From assembly GCA_028707085.1 (NCBI GenBank), contig JAQTUW010000007.1, positions 1 through 64,000 on the forward strand: a stretch of DNA of 64,000 nt. The letters run 5' to 3'. The notes under the pieces are model-generated. The model searched no databases and was not told where the DNA came from. It saw only the letters and a list, made by a program, of their open reading frames with translations. Position numbers and translations under genes: made by a program. This document shows positions 38,240-47,519 of this stretch, piece after piece (positions within the stretch are counted from its first letter, which is position 1; every line of letters begins with the position of its first letter). Source of the DNA: Methylococcales bacterium. GTDB lineage: Bacteria > Pseudomonadota > Gammaproteobacteria > Methylococcales > Methylomonadaceae.

Positions 38240-38256
38240 TTTCCAACCTCGTTAAA

Positions 38257-38568
38257 TTAAGCAGAAATGCCAGTAATCTGGATTTCTGTGTAGTATTGAC
38301 GATGCCCCTGTTTTTTCATGTGGTGCTTGCGTCTTCTGAATTTTATGATTCTGATTTTTTTGTGTCTGCCTTGTGAAACCACGGTCGCAGTCACTTTGCC
38401 GCCTTCGATGAAAGGCTGGCCGACTGTTGTCGCCTCGCCTGACTGGATCAGCAGAACCTTGTCGAACTCCACGCTGTCGCCTGCGCCCAACTCAAGTTTT
38501 TCGATTTTTAAGGTAGTACCCTCTGCGACCCGATACTGTTTACCACCTGTTTGAATTACCGCATACAT
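38257..38568 (-). CDS. rplU: 50S ribosomal protein L21
   Basis: 103-residue ribosomal protein that binds 23S rRNA. It starts [17 protein letters not shown] and has the conserved basic [18 protein letters not shown] region. The frame extends six codons further, but the ATG at 38568 matches all homologues. A GGAG lies nine bases upstream. A consensus promoter at 38614-38642 drives it and rpmA. Confidence 0.98.
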   Translation of the reverse strand: MYAVIQTGGKQYRVAEGTTLKIEKLELGAGDSVEFDKVLLIQSGEATTVGQPFIEGGKVTATVVSQGRHKKIRIIKFRRRKHHMKKQGHRQYYTEIQITGISA

Positions 38569-38613
38569 CAGCGTAAGCTCCATCAAGCATAATCTGTTAA
38601 TAGTGAACAGCGG

Positions 38614-38642
38614 ATTATATTTTCATTTCAATCGGCAGTCAA
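38614..38642 (-). promoter_or_regulatory. Consensus sigma70 promoter of rplU-rpmA
   Basis: On the minus strand TTGACT and TATAAT are separated by exactly 17 bases, close to the ideal promoter. The -10 box (38614-38619) lies 45 bases upstream of the rplU start codon. Confidence 0.85.
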
Positions 38643-38689
38643 ATGGAAATTTGTGCGGACACAGAATTTAGTCCCGCAGAATACAACGC

Positions 38690-40198
38690 CTACCGCGTCC
38701 TGTCCAGCTTGCGATAGCCTATCGCTTCGCTAAGATGCAAAATTTCGATGTCCTGGGAGTGGGCCAAATCGGCGATGGTTCGGCTCAGTTTTAGAATCCG
38801 GTGATAGGCGCGGTGCGACAAACCGAATTTTTCCAGCGCCTGTTCCAGCAACCGATGTCCGGATTCCGGCAGGCCGCAAAACTGTTTGACTTCCGTGGCT
38901 GTCATGCCGGCGTTGGCTTTGCCTTGCCGATCGAAGGCGAGCTGTCTGGCGGCCACCACCCGCTGGCGAATGATTTCGCTACGTTCCTCGCCTTGGGTGG
39001 AGCCGTTCCGCAACACATCCAGCGCTACCCTGGGGACTTCCAGATGCATGTCCACTCTGTCCAGCAAGGGGCCGGAAATTCTGGCCCGGTAGCGGGCCAC
39101 CTGTTCGGCGGAGCAATGGCAGCGCCCGGATGCGTCGCCCAGATAACCGCAAGGGCAGGGGTTCATGGCGGCGATCAGTTGAAAATTGGCCGGGAAGTCG
39201 GCTTGCCGGTTGGCGCGGGAAATGGTGATATGTCCGGTTTCCAGTGGTTCGCGCAGTACTTCCAGCACCTTGCGGTCGAATTCCGGCAATTCGTCCAGAA
39301 ACAGCGCGCCGTTATGCGATAGCGAAATTTCGCCGGGTTTTGGGTTGCTGCCGCCGCCGACCAGCGCCGCCGCGGATGCGGTGTGATGGGGCGCGCGGAA
39401 GGGCGGCAGCCGCCAGCGTTCCGGATCGACGCCGCTATCGCTGATGGAGGCGATGGCTGCGGTTTCCTGGGCCTGTTCTTCGCTGAGTTCCGGCAGGATG
39501 GTCGGCAAACGGGCGGCCAGCATGGATTTGCCGGTACCCGGCGGGCCCATCATCAGTAAATTGTGCGCGCCGGCCGCGGCGATTTCCATGGCGCGTTTGA
39601 CGTGAAACTGGCCGTGCACGTCGGCAAAGTCGATGCCGAAATGGTTTTGCATGCCGCCGTGGACGGCGGCATGCGGGCTGATGAGTTGCTGGCCGGTCAG
39701 ATGGGCGCAGACGTCCAGCAGGGTGTTGGCGGGCAGCAGTAGGGCGTCGCTGATCAGGGCGGCTTCGGCTGCGCTGCCCAGCGGCAGGATGAGCTGACGG
39801 CCAGCGTTGCGGGTATGGATGGCGACCGGCAGAGCGCCGGGTATCGTGCGCAATTCGCCGCCTAGCGACAACTCGCCTATGCATTCGTACTGATCCAGCC
39901 GGTTTTGCGGAATTTGCCGGGATGCCGCCAGAATGCCCAGCGCGATGGCCAGATCGAAACGTCCGCCTTCCTTGGGCAGGTCGGCCGGGGCAAGGTTGAT
40001 GGTGATTCTCTGGATCGGAAATTCGAAACGGGAGTTGATGATGGCCCCGCGCACCCTGTCCTTGCTTTCCTTGACGGCGGTTTCCGGCAGGCCGACGATG
40101 TTGAGGGCCGGCAGGCCGTTGCTGATATGCACTTCCACTGTCACCAGCGGCGCGGCTATGCCGGAGCGTCCCCGACTATAAACAACGGCCAGAGACAT
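38690..40198 (-). CDS. comM: YifB/ComM-family magnesium-chelatase-like AAA+ ATPase
   Basis: 502-residue AAA+ helicase-like protein. The N-terminal domain (about 1-190) has the chelatase-like fold with SLPALNIVGLPETAVKESKDRVR. The AAA+ core has Walker A GPPGTGKSML, Walker B GALFLDELPEF, and the zinc-like NPCPCGYLGD..CHCS motif. A C-terminal Mg_chelatase_C helix bundle follows. ComM-type proteins act in branch migration of recombining DNA during natural transformation. It is not next to other competence genes. The ATG at 40198 is the only plausible start. Confidence 0.93.
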   Translation of the reverse strand: MSLAVVYSRGRSGIAAPLVTVEVHISNGLPALNIVGLPETAVKESKDRVRGAIINSRFEFPIQRITINLAPADLPKEGGRFDLAIALGILAASRQIPQNRLDQYECIGELSLGGELRTIPGALPVAIHTRNAGRQLILPLGSAAEAALISDALLLPANTLLDVCAHLTGQQLISPHAAVHGGMQNHFGIDFADVHGQFHVKRAMEIAAAGAHNLLMMGPPGTGKSMLAARLPTILPELSEEQAQETAAIASISDSGVDPERWRLPPFRAPHHTASAAALVGGGSNPKPGEISLSHNGALFLDELPEFDRKVLEVLREPLETGHITISRANRQADFPANFQLIAAMNPCPCGYLGDASGRCHCSAEQVARYRARISGPLLDRVDMHLEVPRVALDVLRNGSTQGEERSEIIRQRVVAARQLAFDRQGKANAGMTATEVKQFCGLPESGHRLLEQALEKFGLSHRAYHRILKLSRTIADLAHSQDIEILHLSEAIGYRKLDRTR

Positions 40199-40487
40199 GA
40201 TGCTTATGCAGGATTTAAGGCGGCGGCAAAAAACCGAAACAGAGGTAAGGCTTGTCTTTGCAGAGTCGTCACGGTCAAGGGTTTGGGCTGTAAGGTTAAA
40301 TCACAGATATCTGCAAGTGATGGGTTTTCGATCCGTTAAATTAATGCGCCGCAGTCATTTGCGGGGTCAATTCTAGCATAATTTCTATGGGGGCAGGCTA
40401 TTAATATGATTTATCGTCCATTAATTAAAATTCAAGAAAAATATTAAAACCCCAAGCCAGCTATAAAAATCCGATAATCAGATGTTC

Positions 40488-41024
40488 TTATTGTTTGGCT
40501 TTGATAATCGAAAAAAACTCAGCCGAGAAATCTGCTTGATTCGGTTCAATTGCCAGCGCTTCCCGGCAATAGCTCTGCAAACGACTGGCAGTCATGTAAA
40601 GCAAAGGACTGAGGTCATGGATGGTATTGAAATGTTCTGCAATGCCAGCGTAGTCGACTTCGTAATCGTGGGCGGCGAGATTGCGCGCCGTTCTGCATAG
40701 CTGCCAGATTGTTACTGAATCCAGCACGCCGATTTTTTCGTAAAAACTTAAAATTTTAAGAAAGTTATCGACTGGTTCGCCAGCCAAAAGGCATGCATGT
40801 CTCATGGCCGCGCCCAGTGAGTCTTGCAGTTTGGCGAATCTTTCATTTATTGCCGCAATTGCCTCAAATAAGGCAACGTCTTTTTTATTGGTTTCCAGAT
40901 ACTCTTTGGTCAAAGCCCAGTTTATTTTTTCACTGGAAGCGTCCAGAAAGTAAACGCAACGCTGTATGGCCTCTAAAAGTTCGGCAAGATGTTGTCTTTC
41001 TGAATCAAGGCTGGTTTGGTTCAT
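40488..41024 (-). CDS. HEPN-domain toxin (HepT-like) of a HEPN/MNT toxin-antitoxin pair
   Basis: 178-residue all-helical protein. R114-NLAA-H119-D-Y121 matches the R-x4-H-x-Y motif of HepT RNase toxins: the Arg/His pair is the RNase active site, and the tyrosine is the residue the MNT partner adenylylates to silence it. The protein is somewhat longer than usual HepT. The start ATG lies directly next to the stop codon of the nucleotidyltransferase gene (TGA then ATG), so the two are translated together. Such pairs serve in plasmid or genome maintenance and phage defence. Activity is inferred from motifs. Confidence 0.75.
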   Translation of the reverse strand: MNQTSLDSERQHLAELLEAIQRCVYFLDASSEKINWALTKEYLETNKKDVALFEAIAAINERFAKLQDSLGAAMRHACLLAGEPVDNFLKILSFYEKIGVLDSVTIWQLCRTARNLAAHDYEVDYAGIAEHFNTIHDLSPLLYMTASRLQSYCREALAIEPNQADFSAEFFSIIKAKQ

Positions 41025-41321
41025 TCAAATCCCCAGCCGTGTTGACTGTGAAAGCGCGATATTTTGAAAAGCCGTGGCTGACGCGCCGAAAGCTTTTGAA
41101 ATAATATCGACGGGTAGGCCGAGTTGCGATTCAAGTTCCATTTTGATTTTCGCCCGTTCCAGTAGCGATAGTTTTGTGTCGGATTCGATGAGCAGGTCTA
41201 TGTCTCCGCCCCTGGCCTCATCATTGAGTCTGGAGCCAAATAAATGAACAGCAGCGCCTGTTCCGGCCAAACGCGCAACTGTTTGCACGATGATGTCGGT
41301 TTGCTGTTTTGTCAGGCGCAT
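41025..41321 (-). CDS. MNT-type nucleotidyltransferase antitoxin (MntA-like)
   Basis: 98-residue minimal nucleotidyltransferase. It has GSRLNDEARGGDIDLLIE, which is the G-S ... D-x-D catalytic motif of the polymerase beta-like fold. MNT antitoxins add AMP to the tyrosine of their HEPN partner. The adjacent HEPN gene carries the expected target motif, which supports this. The order antitoxin then toxin is typical. The gene lies between ubiK and the yifB region with no other mobile DNA visible. Confidence 0.78.
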   Translation of the reverse strand: MRLTKQQTDIIVQTVARLAGTGAAVHLFGSRLNDEARGGDIDLLIESDTKLSLLERAKIKMELESQLGLPVDIISKAFGASATAFQNIALSQSTRLGI

Positions 41322-41410
41322 CTTGTCATACCTGTGTCTGCAATAAAGCCATTGGTTGGGTAGTTGATGCGCAGGATTGCGTTTGGCGCATCCTGCGCGC
41401 CAATAAATTT

Positions 41411-41662
41411 TTAGTCCTGCAGTATCTGCCGTTCCAGTTCGGCAACCTGTTTTTCCAGTTCTTCCAGGCGGTTGCGGGTTTTTGCCAGCACGGCTTTTTG
41501 CACTTCGAATTCTTCGCGGCTGACCAGATCCAGTCTGGACAGGCTGCTTTGCAACAGGGCGTGCAGATTTTTCTCCATGTCGTCCTTGAATTGGCTAAAA
41601 CCGGGCGGTATGGAGCTGGCGATACGGCCGGCGATGTTCTCTATGGCTTTGGGATCGAACAT
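41411..41662 (-). CDS. ubiK: Ubiquinone biosynthesis accessory factor UbiK
   Basis: 83-residue protein of the UbiK/YqiC (BMFP) family. FDPKAIENIAGRIASSIPPG starts the amphipathic helix, and the C-terminal half (about 50-80) is a coiled coil (LAKTRNRLEELEKQVAELE). UbiK binds membranes and works with UbiJ in the aerobic ubiquinone complex. It follows the MarR-type gene by five bases, so the two probably share a transcript. Confidence 0.93.
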   Translation of the reverse strand: MFDPKAIENIAGRIASSIPPGFSQFKDDMEKNLHALLQSSLSRLDLVSREEFEVQKAVLAKTRNRLEELEKQVAELERQILQD

Positions 41663-41667
41663 GATGT

Positions 41668-42252
41668 CTATTCTCCGTCTATGAAGGAATTGGGTTCAGG
41701 GGTGTGGTCGCGGCAAATTTTTTCGGTATCAACGCGATCCAGGGCTTGTTCTGTCAATCCGCACAGATAATGATTTTCCGCCACGGAAAAAAAACGGCAG
41801 GTACTGCAAAGTCCGAAACTTTTGGAATGGTTGACTTTTTGTAGTACCCCCAAGGTCGTTTGCAGAGCCTGGCCTATGGTGTCGAATTCCTGGCGGCTGA
41901 CCTTGGTTTCCGCCTGTTTGAATATATCCAGCGGCTTTAATTCGTCGATCAGTTGCATGCCTGCTTCGGTCAGGCTTAAATGCACAACCCTGCCGTCGTC
42001 CGGATCGGTATTCTTGTCTATATAATGTTTGCGTTCCAGAATCTGGATGGTCTGGGATACTGTGCCCTTGGTCAGGCCCAGATATTCGGCGACGGCGGCA
42101 TGGGTATTACTGTATTTGTTGCACTTGGCCAGATATTCCAGTACCTGCCCGTGAACAGGCTGTAAACCAATGGTCGCGTATTTCCTTCGCTCTTCGGATC
42201 GCAATAATGAGCTGATGCGCTCAATCAGCTTGAAGGTCTCTAATTCCTGCAT
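41668..42252 (-). CDS. MarR-family regulator with a C-terminal four-cysteine segment
   Basis: 194-residue winged-helix regulator. The DNA-binding core (about 30-100) has HAAVAEYLGLTKGTVSQTIQIL as recognition helix region and DPDDGRVVHLSLTEAG as wing. Unlike ordinary MarR proteins it has an extra C-terminal segment with Cys149, Cys152, Cys164, Cys180 and His183 (CSTCRFF ... YLCGL ... ICRDH), suggesting a zinc or iron-sulfur site and possible redox or metal sensing. It is followed by ubiK after five bases. Target genes are not apparent. Confidence 0.8.
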   Translation of the reverse strand: MQELETFKLIERISSLLRSEERRKYATIGLQPVHGQVLEYLAKCNKYSNTHAAVAEYLGLTKGTVSQTIQILERKHYIDKNTDPDDGRVVHLSLTEAGMQLIDELKPLDIFKQAETKVSRQEFDTIGQALQTTLGVLQKVNHSKSFGLCSTCRFFSVAENHYLCGLTEQALDRVDTEKICRDHTPEPNSFIDGE

Positions 42253-42401
42253 GCGGCGGATTTTAGCATAATCGGGGGGGAATCACTGAAAATGCCAAAA
42301 TTCGGCTGTTTTGAAACTTTTTCCGGCTATTGCGCCGCCGTATCGCAAACTGCCGGCTGGCGACAGACTGGTTTTAACGTCCGCACAGGCCGGGGCCTTG
42401 C

Positions 42402-43703
42402 CTAATCGCGAAAGAAACACTGCAAAGCTAGAATCATATAATGGTGGTCGAGGACGCCGGCGCTCTCCCGGATGCTGTGCATCGCCCACATGGGGCTGCC
42501 GACATCGACGCTACGGATGCCCAGTTTGCCGGCGGTAATGGGGCCTATAGTGCTGCCGCAGGGCAGGTTGCCCCGATGCGCGTATTTTTGATAGGGGACA
42601 TTGGCCTGCCGGCAGTAGCGGATGAACTGCGCTTCGGAAACGCATTCCGTGGTGTAGCGGTGGTTGGCGTTGATCTTGATAGCCGGCCCCCGATTGACGA
42701 TCACTTTATGACCAGGTTCGTAGGAGGCCGGATAATTGGGCTGATAGGCATGGGCCATATCGGCGCTGATCATGAAACTGTTGGCTATGGCCCGCGGCAG
42801 AGCGTCCGGGCCGGTATCGGCCGCATGGGCGATGCGGTGCAGGATGTCCGGCAGAAAGCTGCCGGCAGCGCCCTTGCAGCTTTCGCTGCCGACTTCTTCG
42901 TGGTCGAAAAAGGCGCAAACCAGGGTGGCGTCGCTGCATAGCGTTGTCTCGTCCAATAACGCGCTCAATGCCGCATGGCAGGAAGCCAGATTATCGAGCT
43001 GGCTATCGGCGTAAAACATCTCGTCCACGCCCCAGAAACTGCCTTTCTGGGTGTCGTAAACAGTCATGTCCCAGCTCAGGATCCGTTCTGCATCGATACC
43101 GGATGCCTGCGCCAGCAGAGTATGAAAATACGGCTCCGGCAATTGTTCATCCATCACGATCGAAAGAATCGCCGCCAGTTCGCTCTGTTTGTCGAGTTTC
43201 AGGCCGTCTTCATTCACCGTTCTGTTCATGTGAATGGCCAGATTCGGTAAGCGCAGCAGGGGCTGTTCAAAATGTAGCAGACGGCTGCTGATTCCGCCGT
43301 CGTCATTCAGATAGGCCAACCTTCCGGCCAGGCTCAGATCCCTGTCGGTAAAGCTGGCCAGAATCGGGCCGCCGTAGATTTCCAGCGCCAGACGCTGCAT
43401 GCTGTCGCTATGCAGCAGCGGATTGGGTTTGAGGCGCAGGCCGGGCGAGTCGGTATGGGCGCCGAGTATTTTGAAGCCGGTTTCCGCGAGCGGTTTTCGA
43501 CCCGGTACGAATATCACTATCGATGAGTCGTCGCGCACCACATAATAGCGACCACCCCTGTCCAGCGACCAGCCTGCATTTTCGTGCAGGCGTTGAAAGC
43601 CGAAGGCTTGCAGTTTTTGCTCGATGCTGGCTACCGCGTGCCAGGGGCTGGGGCTGGCGTCTATAAAATCCAGCAGATTCCGGGTTTGCTGTCTGGCGAT
43701 CAT
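42402..43703 (-). CDS. apeB: M18-family aminopeptidase
   Basis: 433-residue zinc aminopeptidase of family M18 (aspartyl aminopeptidase type). Metal-binding motifs are clear: [15 protein letters not shown] (H and D), [13 protein letters not shown] (Glu-Glu), and the late [10 protein letters not shown] region, with NRTVNEDG near the middle. These enzymes form large cytosolic dodecamers that trim acidic N-terminal residues. The gene overlaps msrB by four bases (ATGA), so the pair is translationally coupled. Confidence 0.9.
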   Translation of the reverse strand: MIARQQTRNLLDFIDASPSPWHAVASIEQKLQAFGFQRLHENAGWSLDRGGRYYVVRDDSSIVIFVPGRKPLAETGFKILGAHTDSPGLRLKPNPLLHSDSMQRLALEIYGGPILASFTDRDLSLAGRLAYLNDDGGISSRLLHFEQPLLRLPNLAIHMNRTVNEDGLKLDKQSELAAILSIVMDEQLPEPYFHTLLAQASGIDAERILSWDMTVYDTQKGSFWGVDEMFYADSQLDNLASCHAALSALLDETTLCSDATLVCAFFDHEEVGSESCKGAAGSFLPDILHRIAHAADTGPDALPRAIANSFMISADMAHAYQPNYPASYEPGHKVIVNRGPAIKINANHRYTTECVSEAQFIRYCRQANVPYQKYAHRGNLPCGSTIGPITAGKLGIRSVDVGSPMWAMHSIRESAGVLDHHYMILALQCFFRD

Positions 43704-44095
43704 GATTTTTCTTTTAAATCCAGAGCCACGGAATTGATGCAGTAGCGCAGGCCGGTCGGCTGGGGGCCGTCGGTAAACACATGGCCCAGATGCGCGCCGC
43801 AGTGCTGGCAGGTGACTTCAACCCGGAGCATGCCGTGGCTGCGGTCTTCCTGCTGATCGATGCTGTCGGAATGGATGCTGTCCCAGAAACTGGGCCAGCC
43901 GCAGCCGGAATGAAATTTGTTTTCCGAGGCAAACAGCGGATGGCCGCAGCACGCGCAATGGTAGACGCCTTCCGTGGTGCAATCGGTATATTTGCCGGTA
44001 AACGGTGGTTCGGTGCCTTTTTCCCGGCAGACATGAAATTGTTCCGGGGTGAGTTTTTGCCGCCAGTCCGGTTCGGCATCGTCTTGGTTGATCAT
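43700..44095 (-). CDS. msrB: Peptide-methionine (R)-S-oxide reductase
   Basis: 131-residue reductase that repairs R-methionine sulfoxide. There are two structural zinc Cys pairs, CACCGHPLF and [12 protein letters not shown], and the catalytic cysteine sits in [10 protein letters not shown] near the C-terminus. [11 protein letters not shown] is the substrate-binding stretch. Length is normal for the free cytosolic enzyme. It is the first gene of the pair with apeB. Confidence 0.96.
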   Translation of the reverse strand: MINQDDAEPDWRQKLTPEQFHVCREKGTEPPFTGKYTDCTTEGVYHCACCGHPLFASENKFHSGCGWPSFWDSIHSDSIDQQEDRSHGMLRVEVTCQHCGAHLGHVFTDGPQPTGLRYCINSVALDLKEKS

Positions 44096-44195
44096 CTGTG
44101 TTTAGGGGCGCTGTCAAAAACGCCATTGTACGCGCGCAGCGGGAGCAGTACAAAAGCTGGAGGTGGCGGAAGAGAAAATATTTTAATTGCAAGTG

Positions 44196-44247
44196 TTAGA
44201 AAATTCTAATATTCTTGGCCTTCAGTTTTTTGCAGTTGCTTTATAAT
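44196..44247 (+). promoter_or_regulatory. Possible promoter/operator region of sqr
   Basis: A TATAAT (44242-44247) lies 67 bases before the sqr start, without a clear -35 box. Upstream, TTAGAA and TTCTAA (44196-44209) make a short palindrome with a 2-base centre that could be an operator. Confidence 0.35.
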
Positions 44248-44314
44248 AAAAAACCTATAGCCTTATGCACTGCGGTAACAAACTGTATCTTTCAATAATA
44301 ACGAGGAGATGGTC

Positions 44315-45589
44315 ATGGCTAGAATTGTAGTATTGGGCGCCGGTATTGGCGGCGTGCCAATGGCGTATGAACTCAGGGAAACCGTGTCGAAACAGCATGA
44401 AGTGCTGGTTATTTCGGATTCGCCTACCTTTCATTTTGTTCCTTCCAATCCCTGGGTGCCGCCGAAATGGCGTAAACCCGAAGATCTTAAAATTGAGTTG
44501 GCCCCGGTTCTGGCTAAAAAAGGCATCACTTTCGTGCAGAAAGCCGCGGTTAAGGTCGATCCGCTTAACAACAAGGTGGACATGGCGGATGGTTCTACTG
44601 TTGAATACGATTATCTGGTCATCGCCACCGGCCCCAGACTGGCTTTCGACGAAGTGCCGGGGCTGGGCCCGGACGCTTACACTTCGTCAGTCTGCCATGT
44701 AGACCATGCAGCCGTTGCGGCGCAGGATTGGGATAAATTCATGGAAGAGCCCGGCCCGATCGTGATCGGTGCGGTACAGGGGGCGTCCTGTTTTGGCCCC
44801 GCCTACGAATATCTGATGATCCTGGAAACCGAATTGCGCAAACGCAAAATTCGCGACAAAGTAGCCATGACTTTTGTCACCTCCGAACCTTATATCGGCC
44901 ATCTGGGCCTGGGCGGAGTGGGCGATACCAAAGGTCTGCTGGAAAGTGCGCTACGCGACAAAACCATCAGATGGATCACCAACGCCAAGGTCGATAAAAT
45001 CGAACCGGGCATGATGTATGTGACGGAAGTGGACGACGACGGCAATGAGAAAAAGAAACATGAATTGCCGTTCAAACATTCCATGATGCTGCCGGCGTTT
45101 ACCGGTGTGGATGCCGTGCGTAATTCCGGCGCGGAAGGCCTGACCAATCCGCGCGGCTTTGTGCTGATCGATAAATATCAGCGTAACCCGACCTATAAAA
45201 ATATCTACTCCGTAGGCGTTTGCGTAGCGCTGCCGCCGGTGGAAAAAACCCCGCTGCCTGTCGGCACCCCCAAAACTGGTTATATGATCGAATCCATGGT
45301 CACCGCCACTGCCCATAATATCCGCAATGAGCTGGCGGGCAAGGAACCTTCCGACATTCCCAGCCTTAGCGCATTATGCCTGGCCGATTTGGGCGATACC
45401 GGGGTGGCGTTCCTGGCTGTGCCGCAGATTCCGCCGCGCAACACCACCTGGTCAAGTCATGGCAAATGGGTGCATCTGGCAAAAATTATTTTTGAAAAAT
45501 ACTTTATGCGCAAAATCAGGAAAGGCATTAGCGAACCATTTTACGAACGCACCATGCTGAAACTGATGGGCGTCGTCCGTTTAAAATAA
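44315..45589 (+). CDS. sqr: Sulfide:quinone oxidoreductase
   Basis: 424-residue membrane-associated flavoprotein that oxidises sulfide and passes electrons to quinone. The FAD site is [16 protein letters not shown] at the start. Three cysteines fall where the catalytic cysteines of type I SQR lie: C127, C159 (GASCFGP) and C355; C303 ([12 protein letters not shown]) is an extra one. [16 protein letters not shown] is the family quinone-pocket region, and the C-terminal amphipathic helices anchor it. The ATG at 44315 follows GAGGAG by six bases and is preferred over 44309. A DUF2892 membrane protein gene follows, a common companion in sulfide oxidation loci. Confidence 0.88.
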   Translation: MARIVVLGAGIGGVPMAYELRETVSKQHEVLVISDSPTFHFVPSNPWVPPKWRKPEDLKIELAPVLAKKGITFVQKAAVKVDPLNNKVDMADGSTVEYDYLVIATGPRLAFDEVPGLGPDAYTSSVCHVDHAAVAAQDWDKFMEEPGPIVIGAVQGASCFGPAYEYLMILETELRKRKIRDKVAMTFVTSEPYIGHLGLGGVGDTKGLLESALRDKTIRWITNAKVDKIEPGMMYVTEVDDDGNEKKKHELPFKHSMMLPAFTGVDAVRNSGAEGLTNPRGFVLIDKYQRNPTYKNIYSVGVCVALPPVEKTPLPVGTPKTGYMIESMVTATAHNIRNELAGKEPSDIPSLSALCLADLGDTGVAFLAVPQIPPRNTTWSSHGKWVHLAKIIFEKYFMRKIRKGISEPFYERTMLKLMGVVRLK

Positions 45590-45605
45590 AAAACAGGAGC
45601 ATTCA

Positions 45606-45806
45606 ATGACTATCGATCGTATGGTTATGGCGTTTGCAGGATCATTTATTCTGATCAGTCTGGCGTTGGCGCACTGGCATTCGCAAAACTGGCTGTGGTT
45701 CACAGCATTTGTCGGCGCCAATTTGCTGCAATCGGCTTTTACCGGCTTTTGCCCGCTGGCAATGCTGCTCAAAAAACTGGGTATAAAATCCGGCTGTGCA
45801 TTTTAA
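45606..45806 (+). CDS. DUF2892 (YgaP-like) small membrane protein
   Basis: 66-residue protein with two hydrophobic segments (about 6-24 and 29-45), then [15 protein letters not shown], the family signature. DUF2892 domains often accompany rhodanese or sulfide-oxidising proteins. It lies 16 bases after sqr on the same strand, so it is likely in the same transcript and membrane-linked to sulfide metabolism; the role is inferred. Confidence 0.8.
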   Translation: MTIDRMVMAFAGSFILISLALAHWHSQNWLWFTAFVGANLLQSAFTGFCPLAMLLKKLGIKSGCAF

Positions 45807-45878
45807 GCCGTTTTTTAATTCCGCACTGAACTACCCGGTTTTTACATAGTCATATTATTGGAGATAGTAGGCGCTCTT

Positions 45879-45967
45879 CCGGCAGTAAACGGAACGGGTT
45901 GTTATAACAGCCGAATCCGCTTCCCAGGCTCAAACCGAGCCAAGCAAGGCCCGTTCCTTGCTGCCGG
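45879..45967. repeat. Imperfect inverted repeat with inner hairpin (possible MITE or bidirectional terminator)
   Basis: The arms 45879-45898 and 45950-45967 pair over about 18 bases with a small bulge (CCGGCAG..GAACGGG against CCCGTTCC..CTGCCGG). The interior holds a second small stem (GGCTC/GAGCC). It lies between the convergent DUF2892 and lpxH genes. No coding capacity. It could end both transcripts or be a small mobile repeat. Confidence 0.5.
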
Positions 45968-45972
45968 ACTTT

Positions 45973-46698
45973 TTAAACCGTCTCCACCCGCCAGTCGCCG
46001 TTGTTCCAGCACAGCACTGCGCCGCCGTCTCGCTTCCAGTCAGCCAGTACCCGCCGGTTTGCCGGCTTGCCGTCCAGCATGAATTGGTGATGCGCCGGGC
46101 GATGGGTGTGGCCGTGTATCAAGGTCAGGCAATCAAACTGACGCATGACGCCGGCGACAGTTTGCTGATTGACATCCATGATTTCCAGGGTTTTGTTCCG
46201 TTTATGAAAATGGCTGCGGAAACGGTACCAGCGCGCCGCCAGCAGGCGGACAAGCAGCGGTTTGGATAACACGGATTGCCGCCATGCCTGACTATGCGCT
46301 TTTTTGCGAAAAGCCTGATAGGGCAGGTCGTCGGTACAAAGCAGATCGCCGTGGGTAAGTAATACCGGCATGCCGGCCAAATCGATTACCGCATAGTCCT
46401 CAAGCAGCCTGATCCCGGTTTCCCGGCAAAAAGCCTGGCCCAGCAGAAAATCCCGGTTGCCCTGTAGCATAAAAATATCGGTGCCGGATGCCGCCAACTG
46501 CCGCAGGGCGGATTTTATGGCCGGATTCGGCGGGGTATTGTCGTCATCGCCTATCCAGGCATCGAACAGATCGCCCAGAATATACAGGGCCGCCGCCGAA
46601 ACGGCGCGATGTTGCAGAAAATGGATAAAACGCCGGGTAATCGCGGTTTTTTCCAGCGACAGATGCAGATCGGAAATAAACAGAACATCGCTTTTCAT
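45973..46698 (-). CDS. lpxH: UDP-2,3-diacylglucosamine diphosphatase LpxH
   Basis: 241-residue metallophosphoesterase of lipid A synthesis, which releases UMP to give lipid X. All metal-binding motifs are there: FISDLHLSL (D-x-H), LGDLFDAWIGDDD, GNRDFLLG, LTHGDLLCTDD and HGHTHRP. The length is standard for gammaproteobacterial LpxH. It lies downstream of the cyclophilin gene on the same strand, as in several gammaproteobacteria, separated by a hairpin. Confidence 0.94.
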   Translation of the reverse strand: MKSDVLFISDLHLSLEKTAITRRFIHFLQHRAVSAAALYILGDLFDAWIGDDDNTPPNPAIKSALRQLAASGTDIFMLQGNRDFLLGQAFCRETGIRLLEDYAVIDLAGMPVLLTHGDLLCTDDLPYQAFRKKAHSQAWRQSVLSKPLLVRLLAARWYRFRSHFHKRNKTLEIMDVNQQTVAGVMRQFDCLTLIHGHTHRPAHHQFMLDGKPANRRVLADWKRDGGAVLCWNNGDWRVETV

Positions 46699-46785
46699 GG
46701 GCTATGATACCGATCAGGATAGGATGAGAACACAATGCCGCATGCCCGCGACAGCGCCCAGGACGCTTGAAACGGGTATGGGCGT

Positions 46786-46810
46786 CGCCCTCTCCCGAAG
46801 GGAGAGGGCG
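46786..46810. repeat. Perfect 11-bp stem-loop between cyclophilin and lpxH genes
   Basis: CGCCCTCTCCC (46786-46796) and GGGAGAGGGCG (46800-46810) pair perfectly around a 3-base loop. The same CCCTCTCCC..GGGAGAGGG palindrome is common in gammaproteobacterial intergenic regions. There is no T-run, so it is called a repeat rather than a terminator. Confidence 0.6.
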
Positions 46811-46824
46811 AGATTTAAAAGCCG

Positions 46825-47406
46825 TTATTCAATAATTTCGGCTTTTTCAATCACGATATCGGTTTTTGGTACGTCCTGATGGCCGCCGCGATTGCTGGTA
46901 GGTTGTTTGGCCATGCTGTCTACCACATCCATGCCTTCCGTCACTTCGGCGAACACGGCATAACCCCAGCCGCTAGAGGTAGGGCTGGTGTAATCCAGAA
47001 ACGAATTATCCTTGTAGTTGATAAAAAATTGCGCGGTGGCGGAATCGGGGTCGCTGGTACGGGCCATGGCGATGCTGCCGCGTTTGTTTTTCAGGCCGTT
47101 GTCGGCTTCGTTTTTAATGGGGGCATTGGTGGATTTCTGGCTGAAAGAGCTGTCGAAACCGCCGCCCTGCGCCATAAAGCCCGGAATAACCCGGTGAAAA
47201 ATGGTGCCGTTGTAAAAGCCCTGCTTAACATAAGCGATAAAATTGGCGGCGGTAAGCGGTGCTTTTTCGTCTTCAAGCTGTAGGACGATATCGCCAAGAT
47301 TAGTGGTCAGTTTTACTTTGGTATGTGTGGTAGACATGTGTTTTTCTGTTGAAAATGAAAGGGTTGAAAATAAAAACAGCATAAGGTAAACAAAGGTGCG
47401 ACGCAT
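46825..47406 (-). CDS. Peptidyl-prolyl cis-trans isomerase (cyclophilin)
   Basis: 193-residue cyclophilin. The catalytic core has [15 protein letters not shown] with the active-site arginine, GSIAMART, and SATAQFFIN. An N-terminal stretch [19 protein letters not shown] looks like a signal peptide, suggesting a periplasmic form (PpiA type). An internal ATG at [15 protein letters not shown] would give a cytosolic PpiB-like form. It diverges from cysS, as ppiB often does, so the location is uncertain. Confidence 0.9.
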   Translation of the reverse strand: MRRTFVYLMLFLFSTLSFSTEKHMSTTHTKVKLTTNLGDIVLQLEDEKAPLTAANFIAYVKQGFYNGTIFHRVIPGFMAQGGGFDSSFSQKSTNAPIKNEADNGLKNKRGSIAMARTSDPDSATAQFFINYKDNSFLDYTSPTSSGWGYAVFAEVTEGMDVVDSMAKQPTSNRGGHQDVPKTDIVIEKAEIIE

Positions 47407-47519
47407 GGATAATCCTTAAAATCACTGCGGAACGGGAATTCTATGTGTTTTTATCTTGAAAGAGAAGCTGGAATCTTGATAGATTGCCGGGTCTTTTGCA
47501 GTATTCACTCTTTGATAAC

